DNA of 64,000 bases from an uncultured Clostridium sp. (lineage in GTDB: Bacteria > Bacillota > Clostridia > Clostridiales > Clostridiaceae). The notes beneath the pieces are model-generated. The model saw only the letters and a program-made list of their open reading frames with translations. It ran no database searches and was not told where the DNA came from. This document shows positions 36,259 to 43,298 of the stretch, in pieces; the stretch's first letter is position 1, and each line of letters begins with the position of its first letter. The stretch covers positions 109,044-173,043 of the forward strand of contig CAKVEW010000004.1 of NCBI GenBank assembly GCA_934746015.1. Reading direction: 5' to 3'. A program made the translations under genes and the position numbers.

Positions 36259-36777
36259 GTGGAGAAATTTTTAATTAGAGAATGTAATTTAGAGGATATA
36301 AAAAATATTAAATATATAAGTGAAAGGACTTTTTGCGAAACATTTTCTGGTGAAAATACAAAAGAAGATATGGAAATTTATATAAAAGAAAATCTTTCTT
36401 ATGAAAAAATAGAAAGTGAAGTTAAAGAAATCAATTCAAAATTCTATTTAGTTTTTAATAATAAAGAAGTAGTAGCATATATGAAAGTTAATTTTGATAA
36501 GGCTCAAACAGAAGAAGGATATAATAATACATTAGAAATTCAAAGGATATATGTATTAGAGGAATATAAAAATAATAATATTGGTAAAAATTTAATTACT
36601 AAAGCTATAGAAGTTGCTAATGAAAAAAAATTAGATTATATTTGGTTAGGGGTTTGGGAAAAGAATATAAATGCAATAAGATTTTACGAAAAACAAGGAT
36701 TTAAAAAATTTGATACACATATATTCAAACTAGGTGAAGACCATCAAGTAGATAATTTAATGAAATTAATCCTATAA
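36259..36777 (+). CDS. GNAT acetyltransferase, PaiA/spermidine-acetyltransferase-like
   Basis: The 172-aa protein shows the PaiA-type N-terminus (ERTFCETFSGENTKEDMEIYIKENLS), the acetyl-CoA loop EEYKNNNIGKNLI and the WLGVWEKNINAIRFYEKQGF motif. PaiA enzymes acetylate polyamines. The start is taken as GTG at 36259, preceded by AAAGGAAGAGG; an ATG at 36235 is in frame but has no ribosome binding site. The position behind a terminator-like leader hints at conditional expression. Confidence 0.85.
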   Translation: MEKFLIRECNLEDIKNIKYISERTFCETFSGENTKEDMEIYIKENLSYEKIESEVKEINSKFYLVFNNKEVVAYMKVNFDKAQTEEGYNNTLEIQRIYVLEEYKNNNIGKNLITKAIEVANEKKLDYIWLGVWEKNINAIRFYEKQGFKKFDTHIFKLGEDHQVDNLMKLIL

Positions 36778-36815
36778 CATTTAGTATATAAATAAGTCTC
36801 ATTATTAATAAATAT

Positions 36816-36878
36816 AAAAAACTACACTCTTCTTATAAGTATATGACTGTAGGTCAATATATTAATAGAAGAGTGTAG
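36816..36878 (-). terminator. Terminator of the minus-strand nitroreductase
   Basis: CTACACTCTTCT (36822-36833) pairs with AGAAGAGTGTAG (36867-36878). On the minus strand the stem is followed by six T. Confidence 0.85.
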
Positions 36879-36919
36879 AATAAAAAAGATTCTCTTGGCA
36901 TTAATAATTATTATAATAC

Positions 36920-37660
36920 TTATTTAGTAGAGAAACCTTGATTTTTTAGAGCATCTTTAAAATTAGGATAGTAGTTGTTCATATATAAACCAGATGTTAA
37001 AGAACTCCAATTTTTCTCTTTTTCATATCTACCAATTTCTTTTAAATATTCAGCCATTTCATCATCATAAGGATCTATTGAATCTTCAACAGCTTTTTTA
37101 TCATACTTATCTAAATGTCTAAAACTATCAAAAGATATTCTTGGCTTTTTATGTGAATTATTAGCAGGATGACCAACTACTAATCCAACTAGTGGGAAAG
37201 TATATTTTGGAAGTTCTAAAAGTTCAATAACTTCTTTAGGATTTCTTCTTATTCCACCTATTGGAACAACACCAAGTCCAAGGGATTCAGCAGCTATTGT
37301 AGCAGCACCTAAAGCTATACCAACATCAACAGATCCAACTTGAATACTTTCTATATATTCATTAATTTTTTGTTCAACATTATTTTTCTTAGCAGCAAGA
37401 TATGTCCTATAAAAATCCATTACAAAAACAAGAAAGACTGGTGCCTCTGCAACATAACGCTGATTTCCAGTAAGCTCTGCTAATTTTTCTCTTTTAGCTT
37501 TGTCTCTAACTACAATTACAGATGTTTGTTGACCATTTATTGAGTTTGGCATAGCTTGGGCAGACCTTACTATTTCATCAATAATATCATCTGAAATATC
37601 TTTATCTAAGTATTGTCTAATTGATCTATGATTTTTAATTATTTCTATTGTATTATTCAT
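36920..37660 (-). CDS. NAD(P)H-dependent nitroreductase (NfsA/FRP-like)
   Basis: The 246-aa protein has the FMN motif NHRSIRQYLDKDI at the N-terminus, AQAMPNSINGQQTSVIVV, GIALGAATIAAESLGLGVVPIGGIRR and LVGLVVGHPA. This matches the NfsA/FRase I group, about 240 aa. It reduces nitro compounds, quinones or flavins with NAD(P)H. It is a second, unrelated-subtype nitroreductase in the window, besides the TM1586-type protein near 15 kb, and it is not linked to the NO-stress block. Confidence 0.9.
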   Translation of the reverse strand: MNNTIEIIKNHRSIRQYLDKDISDDIIDEIVRSAQAMPNSINGQQTSVIVVRDKAKREKLAELTGNQRYVAEAPVFLVFVMDFYRTYLAAKKNNVEQKINEYIESIQVGSVDVGIALGAATIAAESLGLGVVPIGGIRRNPKEVIELLELPKYTFPLVGLVVGHPANNSHKKPRISFDSFRHLDKYDKKAVEDSIDPYDDEMAEYLKEIGRYEKEKNWSSLTSGLYMNNYYPNFKDALKNQGFSTK

Positions 37661-37837
37661 TAATATTTCACCTTCATTTTTTTAATTATATTGTTATTAA
37701 GGAATTATAGTCTTATTAAGAATAAAAATCAATAGCTTTAAATTTAATTTAATACAATTTAATTTTTATTTAAAGAAAATTGTTAATTAATACGTAGAAG
37801 TGCTTATATATTTAAAAAAATATTAGAAATTATAAAA

Positions 37838-38008
37838 TTATTTGTTGTGAGATAGCTTTGATCTCTTAGTAAATTTTTTACCGTTAGAATGTGCTCCTTT
37901 CTTTTTGCCATTTTCAATTCCTATTTCTGATCCAGATTCAGAATACATCTTCCTAAGTTCTGCATTAGATTTAGGACGATCCTTTTGCCTATTCTTATTA
38001 TTATCCAT
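37838..38008 (-). CDS. 56-aa basic protein of unknown function
   Basis: A short reverse-strand frame starts at ATG 38008, 7 nt after GGAGGT, and encodes 56 residues with many Lys, Arg, Asn and Ser, including RQKDRPKSNAELRKMY and NGKKKGAHSNGKKF. It has no cysteine and no hydrophobic segment. The good ribosome binding site and protein-like composition argue for a real gene. A small nucleic-acid-binding or sporulation protein is possible, but no family is recognised. Confidence 0.7.
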   Translation of the reverse strand: MDNNKNRQKDRPKSNAELRKMYSESGSEIGIENGKKKGAHSNGKKFTKRSKLSHNK

Positions 38009-38137
38009 TTTAAATTACCTCCTATATAAATTATCTTTATTAGTTTTTCCACAAAAATATAAAAAATAATATATAACTATATGCTTTAAAGGTATCTATT
38101 TATATATAAGTAAAAATAATACTTTTTAGATAAAATA

Positions 38138-38166
38138 TCCACAAAATTCAAAGAATGGTATATAAT
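38138..38166 (+). promoter_or_regulatory. Candidate promoter of the MFS leader transcript
   Basis: TCCACA, 17 nt, TATAAT (38161-38166). The -35 is weak. Confidence 0.45.
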
Positions 38167-38212
38167 ATATATAAGAGAACTAATAAAATAATATTTAATG
38201 GAGGAGATTTAG

Positions 38213-38230
38213 ATGTTTAGACCGATTTAA
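38213..38230 (+). CDS. Leader peptide MFRPI (5 codons) upstream of the MFS gene
   Basis: ATG TTT AGA CCG ATT TAA follows a near-perfect GGAGGAG ribosome binding site (38200-38206) with 6-nt spacing. Behind it come a small hairpin (AAACCTTT / AAAGGTTT, 38255-38273, T-rich tail) and an enclosing stem (CCTAAGA 38237-38243 with TCTTAGG 38284-38290) that touches the MFS ribosome binding site. This is the layout of antibiotic-inducible leader-peptide attenuators. The inference is strong, but the inducing drug is unknown. Confidence 0.65.
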   Translation: MFRPI

Positions 38231-38303
38231 CAATTACCTAAGATAATTTTTTAAAAACCTTTAATAAAGGTTTATTTGTCGTGTCTTAGGGGAGGTTGTT
38301 AAA

Positions 38304-39434
38304 TTGAATAAAAGAATAAACATTTATTTATTAAATATTATTATATTTTTACAGGGATTAATATTTTATGCTCCAATTGCAACTATATATAGAGAAAATA
38401 GAGGAATATCTATATCACAAATATTTTTAATAGAGTCTATTTATATGATACTAATTATATTATTAGAAATTCCTTGGGGAAGATTCGCTGATAAATTTGG
38501 ATATAAGAGAACTTTGGTATTAGCTAATTTTATCTTTTTTCTTTCTAAAATAATCTTTTTTAAAGCAGATTCATTCTTCTTATTTTTTATTGAAAGATTG
38601 CTATTAGCTATTTCAATATCAGGTTTATCAGGATGTGACTCTGCATTATTATTTCTTTCATTAGATGAAGAGGATAATAGTGAAAAAGCTTTTGCAAGAT
38701 ATGATTTTTTCTCGATTTTAGGGTTTTTATTAGGTTCAATTTTATCTACATTTATTATTAATATATCTATGGATTTAGCAGCATTTTATACAATAATACC
38801 TTATGGAGTTGCTTTTTTATTATCCTTTCTTTTAAAGGATGTTAAGGGAAAATCTTCAGAAAGCATAGGAATGATAAAAAATTTTAAATGCATTTTAGAA
38901 AAAAGAAATATATTGATATTTGTAATTGCTATAGCCTTAGTAACTGAAGTAGTTCAAAGTATAACTGTATTTTTAAACCAAGAAATATATATAAAAAGTA
39001 ATATTGATGTAAAATATTTTGGAGTAATTTTAGCGGTTATTCAAGTTATTAAATTAATATCAATTAAATCATATAAAATAACAAATAGAATTGGACAAAA
39101 AAATACTATTAAATTGTTCGTTATGCTTATATTGGTAAGTTCATTTGCTTTGATATTTATTAGAAATGGCTTTTTATCTTTTACTTGTATAGCATTAATA
39201 GCAACTAGTATGGCTTTTATCGAACCGATCTTTATGGATATTAAGAATAAATCTATAAAGAATGTAGATAGAGCAACTTTGCTTTCTATCTATTCTATGT
39301 TTGGAAGCGTAATTTCAGCAGTTGTTAATCCAGTAATAGGATTTGCTGCTAATTATTCTTTAGAAGGAGGACTAATAGTCTGTTGTATAATTAGTCTAAT
39401 TTCAATGATATTTATTTGGGGTAATAAAGAATAA
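38304..39434 (+). CDS. MFS-family efflux transporter
   Basis: The 376-aa protein has 11-12 predicted helices and the MFS motif A variant GRFADKFGYKRTLV between helices 2 and 3. The start is TTG at 38304, 8 nt after GGGGAGG. It resembles drug exporters of the Mef/TetA(P)-like kind in length and N-terminal topology, but the substrate cannot be named from sequence. The five-codon leader peptide upstream suggests induction by a ribosome-targeting antibiotic. It stands at the head of a stretch with an ABC-F protein and a ribosomal protection GTPase. Confidence 0.82.
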   Translation: MNKRINIYLLNIIIFLQGLIFYAPIATIYRENRGISISQIFLIESIYMILIILLEIPWGRFADKFGYKRTLVLANFIFFLSKIIFFKADSFFLFFIERLLLAISISGLSGCDSALLFLSLDEEDNSEKAFARYDFFSILGFLLGSILSTFIINISMDLAAFYTIIPYGVAFLLSFLLKDVKGKSSESIGMIKNFKCILEKRNILIFVIAIALVTEVVQSITVFLNQEIYIKSNIDVKYFGVILAVIQVIKLISIKSYKITNRIGQKNTIKLFVMLILVSSFALIFIRNGFLSFTCIALIATSMAFIEPIFMDIKNKSIKNVDRATLLSIYSMFGSVISAVVNPVIGFAANYSLEGGLIVCCIISLISMIFIWGNKE

Positions 39435-39459
39435 TAATAAACTTTTTTAAAATACCCTT

Positions 39460-39561
39460 TTGAAATTTTATAAAAATATATGTTATAATTTGATTAAGAT
39501 CAGCGTGTAGTTTGTTTTGCAAGCGTAAGTCCAGTTGCAAATAAACTACATGCTTTTTTTT
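39460..39561 (+). ncRNA. Short promoter-to-terminator RNA upstream of a Cys-rich protein
   Basis: TTGAAA, 18 nt, TATAAT (39484-39489) predicts a start near 39496. The stem GCGTGTAGTTTGTTTTGCAA (39503-39522) with TTGCAAATAAACTACATGC (39535-39553), a 12-nt loop and eight T form a strong terminator right after. The product would be an RNA of about 65 nt, or an attenuator for the gene at 39592. Confidence 0.6.
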
Positions 39562-39591
39562 ATTTTATAGAAGTTAAAAGAGGTGATTAAA

Positions 39592-39876
39592 TTGGGAAGA
39601 ATAAAAAATTTTATACCAACTTCTAAAAATAATTATCTTGAACCACTAGGGTTTCCTGATTGCATACACCTTAATGAAAATTGTAAATGTAGTATACTTG
39701 AAGTGGATGGCTGTATAGGTGAAAGTTGCTCATTTTACAAAAGTAATTTTGAAGAAAGATCAGCAGAAATAAATACAATGAAAAGATTAAGTAGCTTAGA
39801 TAAAGATAAGCAAAAGCAAATTGCAAGTACATACTATGATGGTAAGATGCCATGGAAAAATAATAATAAGAATTAA
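39592..39876 (+). CDS. Small Cys-containing protein of unknown function
   Basis: AGAGGTG at 39580-39585 selects the TTG at 39592, giving 94 aa. It has cysteines in FPDCIHLNENCKCS and DGCIGESCSFY, arranged as in small metal-binding proteins, and a charged helical C-terminus ending in WKNNNKN. It lies between the short terminated RNA and the CarD-like gene. No family is recognised; zinc or Fe-S binding is a guess. Confidence 0.65.
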   Translation: MGRIKNFIPTSKNNYLEPLGFPDCIHLNENCKCSILEVDGCIGESCSFYKSNFEERSAEINTMKRLSSLDKDKQKQIASTYYDGKMPWKNNNKN

Positions 39877-39928
39877 ATCTATATTCTTTTAATAGGCTAT
39901 ACTAATTATTTTGTAAAGGAGAAGAAGA

Positions 39929-40387
39929 ATGTATAAATGCGGTGATTATGTAATCTGTAGGAGTGGAGGAGTATGGAATATAGTTCAGGAAGACTTAGAT
40001 TCTTTAAAATTAAAAGAGCATATAAATGCTTTAGAAAAAACAATATCTGTTAATAGTGATGAAATAATTAGAAAGATTTGTTCTAAAGAGACTATTGAAG
40101 AAGCTATAGATAGGGTTGGTTTTATACAAACATTAAAAGCTCCAAATGATAAAGCTAGAAAAGAAATTTATGATTCTGCTATGGCAGAATATGATGAAAT
40201 AGCATGGATTAGTATTATAAAGACTATTTATATAAGGGAAAAAGATCATAGGCTTATGACTAATGAACTTGAGTATAGCAAGAAAGCAAAAGAATATTTT
40301 CATAGCGAAGTAGCAATTCTTTTAAATATAGATTATAAAGAGGTTGAAGAGTATATTTCAGATAAAGTATCAAATGATGAATGGTAG
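39929..40387 (+). CDS. CarD-like transcriptional regulator
   Basis: The 152-aa protein begins with MYKCGDYVICRSGGVWNIV, the short Tudor-like beta fold of the CarD/CdnL RNA polymerase interaction domain. It ends in a helical bundle (IISIIKTIYIREKDHRL to FHSEVAILLNIDYKEVEEYISDKV) characteristic of clostridial CarD proteins. CarD proteins bind the RNA polymerase beta subunit and stabilise open complexes. AAGGAG precedes the ATG. It may be co-transcribed with the 94-aa gene (52-nt gap). Confidence 0.75.
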   Translation: MYKCGDYVICRSGGVWNIVQEDLDSLKLKEHINALEKTISVNSDEIIRKICSKETIEEAIDRVGFIQTLKAPNDKARKEIYDSAMAEYDEIAWISIIKTIYIREKDHRLMTNELEYSKKAKEYFHSEVAILLNIDYKEVEEYISDKVSNDEW

Positions 40388-40425
40388 AATTCTTATAAGT
40401 AAATTCTCACTACAAGAATTGAGGA

Positions 40426-40472
40426 TTAACCACCATTGTATATAATATAATCAGATATACAATGGTGGTTAA
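40426..40472. terminator. Bidirectional terminator between carD-like and ABC-F genes
   Basis: A perfect 18-bp stem (40426-40443 with 40455-40472) between convergent genes. Confidence 0.88.
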
Positions 40473-40493
40473 TTATATTTGTTTAAATAATTA

Positions 40494-42137
40494 TTATTTT
40501 AAAGTTTTAAGCTTATTTAAGATAGCAAGGTATTCTTCCTCTAATAGATCCTTTTTCTCTAGGTTGTTTTCAAAGGATAACAAAGATATAACTTCAGAAA
40601 GCTTGTTTTCTAATAGCATTATATTTTCTTTATTGGCCTTTTCATTTTTAGAAGCTTTAGGTTTAGACTTAAAGTTCATATATTCATCATAGCTACCATC
40701 AAATTGATTGATTTCAGTATTTTCTATTTCTAATATATAGTCACAAATATTAGAAATAAATTTTCTATCATGAGAAATAATTAATAAAGTTTTATCAGTA
40801 TTTTTAAGAGCATTTTCAAGAGATTCCATACATTTAATATCTAAATAATTAGTTGGTTCATCAAGGATAATTATATTATTATCTGAAAGTAGTAGCTTAC
40901 AAATGGCAACTCTTACTTTTTCTCCACCACTTAGGGTAGAAACCTTTTTATAGACAGTATCACCTTTAAATCCAAATCCATCTAGATTAATTCTAATAAA
41001 ACTTTCTTCATAGGATGAGTTGATTTTTATATTTTCTAATATTGTTTTATTTGGATCTAGTATATTTTGTTCTTGATCAAGGATACCAAATACAACATTA
41101 TTAGATATTTTTATGCTTTCATTTTTATTTTTAATTAACTCTTTTAATAGAGTACTTTTACCAGAACCATTTTTCCCTATTAAAGCTACTTTCTTACCTC
41201 TTTTTATTTTAAAGTTGGCATTTGACAATAAGACTTTATCTTTAACTAAAAGCTTTAAATCCTTAACTTCAATAGGATTTTTTGAGGTAAGTTCTAAACT
41301 TTCTATTACATTAATTTTTATTTGTTTTTCAGTTTTTGGCTTTTCTTTTATATCAAGATGCTCAATTCTGCTATTAATGGCTTTTATATTATTATCTATA
41401 TTTTTTTTAGCTTTTTGACCTCCCATTTTATGAAGTCTTGCTTCTGAATTACCCATTCTTTTTGGAGTTCTTCTTATATTATTTTTAAGTTGTTCTTTAA
41501 CAGATATTGCTTCTTCAAGCCTTCTTTTTTCATTTACATATTTGTTATATTCATCTTTTTGATACTCAATTTCTGATTTTTTTAATTCTAAATACTTAGT
41601 ATAGTTACCTTTATAGATATTGATTCTTCCATCTTCAATTTCAACTATAGTATTACATAAAGCATCTAGAAAGTTTCTATCATGGGAAACTAAAATAAAG
41701 GAGCCAGTATGATTTTTAAACATTTTTTCAAGAGTTTCAATACTATTACTATCTAAATTAGAAGTTGGCTCATCTGCAATTATAAGTTCTTTATTTTCAC
41801 TTAAGGCATTAGAAATTTTAAGTTTTACTTTTTCTCCACCAGACAGGGAATCTCTATATTCAGTAGGGGCATTAAATAGGCCCTTTATTTTGCTAAAAGA
41901 GCAATCTTCTTTAGGATTTTCTACTTGGCTAATATAGGAATAACTTTTAGTTAAGTAAATGCTTCCAGAATCAGCGTCTTCTTCACCTATTAAGATTTTT
42001 AAAAGAGTGCTTTTGCCAGTACCATTTTCACCTACTAATCCTATTCTATCTCCTTTTAGAATTTCAAGTTTTTTAATATCCAGTAATAATCTATCACCAT
42101 AATACTTTTTGACATTGTTTAATAATGCTAATTGCAT
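40494..42137 (-). CDS. ABC-F ribosomal protection protein (antibiotic-resistance type)
   Basis: The 547-aa protein has two ABC domains and no membrane region: GENGTGKS (36-43), LSGGEK, ADEPTS, then GKNGSGKS, LSGGEK, LDEPTNYLD. The interdomain linker carries RRTPKRMGNSEARLHKMGG, the style seen in Vga/Lsa/VmlR/CplR proteins that dislodge lincosamides, pleuromutilins and streptogramin A from the ribosome. The length equals VmlR. GGAGGGA 7 nt upstream selects the ATG at 42137. Its leader contains uORFs and alternative stems. Confidence 0.88.
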   Translation of the reverse strand: MQLALLNNVKKYYGDRLLLDIKKLEILKGDRIGLVGENGTGKSTLLKILIGEEDADSGSIYLTKSYSYISQVENPKEDCSFSKIKGLFNAPTEYRDSLSGGEKVKLKISNALSENKELIIADEPTSNLDSNSIETLEKMFKNHTGSFILVSHDRNFLDALCNTIVEIEDGRINIYKGNYTKYLELKKSEIEYQKDEYNKYVNEKRRLEEAISVKEQLKNNIRRTPKRMGNSEARLHKMGGQKAKKNIDNNIKAINSRIEHLDIKEKPKTEKQIKINVIESLELTSKNPIEVKDLKLLVKDKVLLSNANFKIKRGKKVALIGKNGSGKSTLLKELIKNKNESIKISNNVVFGILDQEQNILDPNKTILENIKINSSYEESFIRINLDGFGFKGDTVYKKVSTLSGGEKVRVAICKLLLSDNNIIILDEPTNYLDIKCMESLENALKNTDKTLLIISHDRKFISNICDYILEIENTEINQFDGSYDEYMNFKSKPKASKNEKANKENIMLLENKLSEVISLLSFENNLEKKDLLEEEYLAILNKLKTLK

Positions 42138-42302
42138 AAAAAAATCCCTCCTATTTTGGGAGAGAGTTATAGACATTTAAAAAAGGCAACACAAAGAAAC
42201 CTATTGTCAATAATCTACTCTCCATAAATTTACGCATAAGAAAAAAGCCTAAAGACTGTTTTTATATGCACTTAAATTAATTAAAGTAGATTACATTCTC
42301 AT
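42138..42302 (-). promoter_or_regulatory. uORF-containing leader of the ABC-F gene
   Basis: On the minus strand, a 3-codon uORF ATG AGA ATG TAA (42302-42291) follows GGAAAAGG. Its stop overlaps TAATCTACT (42293-42285), which can pair with AGTAGATTA (42219-42211). A weak terminator-like hairpin AGTC-TTTA-GGCT with six T sits in the loop. A second 28-codon uORF runs 42237-42151. TCTCTCC can pair with GGAGGGA, hiding the ABC-F ribosome binding site. ABC-F resistance genes are known to be controlled by such attenuators. Confidence 0.65.
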
Positions 42303-42492
42303 TGTTGAAATTACCTTTTCCTTTCCTTTAGTAAATATTAATTTTGAAGAAATAATATCTTCAATTATATTATATATATAATTTTAATTATTAGATAGAT
42401 AAATATACAAAAAATTTGAAATAATAAATAATTTCTGCTTTTCATTTAAAATGATATAATTAATAATAATCATATATAAGGAAGTAAGGATT

Positions 42493-43278
42493 GTGAGTAA
42501 ATTTATAAAAAAAGAGATAGATAAGTTAAATAAAAAGGAAAATAAGATAATCAACAAGAAAAGGAATAAGATTATTAAAGATAAAATAGATCCAATATCT
42601 GAGAAAATAGAGGAAAAGATCCCATATAAGTTAAAATCAACATTAGAGAGTGCTTTTTATAATGCTTTTAAGGTAGTTATAAAAAATGGTAGTAAATATA
42701 TTGAAAAATTATATAATAAGGAAAAGATAAAAGTAGATCATGAAATAAATGATTATTCTTTAAATAGAAGAATGACAAGAAAAAGTTTGAAAATCATTGA
42801 TTCTCAAGGAAAGAAAAGTAAGCACATTAATTCCACTATTTCAACTATTGAGGGAGTAGGATTAGGGCTTTTAGGTATTGGAATACCTGATATTCCAGTA
42901 TTTATAGCAATGATATTAAAAACTGTATATGAAATTGCTTTAAGTTATGGATTTGATTATGAAAATGAAGCTGAAAAAATATATATTCTAAACCTCATTA
43001 ATGTTGCATTAACAAGTGAAGAAGAGAAACAGTTTTATAATGAGAAATTAAATAGTATAGAAAGTAAAATGGTATTTGGATTAGGAATAGAAAATATTTT
43101 AGATGAAGAAATAAGAGAAACTTCTAAAGTTTTATCCAATAGATTGCTAATTGCTAAATTTATTCAAGGCTTGCCTATAGTAGGTGTAATAGGTGGACTT
43201 ACAAATTATCAATTTATAAATAAGGTAAGCAAATATGCAAGAATTAGATATAAAAAGAGATATTTAAATAAATACTAA
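42493..43278 (+). CDS. EcsC-family protein
   Basis: The 261-aa protein starts with a very basic, Lys/Asn-rich helix (residues 1-40). It continues into the EcsC domain with STIEGVGLGLLGIGIPDIPVFIAMILKTVYEIALSYGF and a C-terminal GLPIVGVIGGLTNYQFINKVS segment. The start is GTG behind TAAGGA. The function of EcsC domains is poorly defined; membrane association is likely. Only 20 nt separate it from the ribosomal protection gene, so they share a transcript. Confidence 0.82.
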   Translation: MSKFIKKEIDKLNKKENKIINKKRNKIIKDKIDPISEKIEEKIPYKLKSTLESAFYNAFKVVIKNGSKYIEKLYNKEKIKVDHEINDYSLNRRMTRKSLKIIDSQGKKSKHINSTISTIEGVGLGLLGIGIPDIPVFIAMILKTVYEIALSYGFDYENEAEKIYILNLINVALTSEEEKQFYNEKLNSIESKMVFGLGIENILDEEIRETSKVLSNRLLIAKFIQGLPIVGVIGGLTNYQFINKVSKYARIRYKKRYLNKY

Positions 43279-43298
43279 TCTTTTAGAAAGGAAACTAA

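Noticed and set aside
40462..40692. Plus-strand ORFs within the ABC-F gene (also 41113-41418)
   Set aside because: They are antisense to strongly conserved ABC-F domains and are frame shadows.
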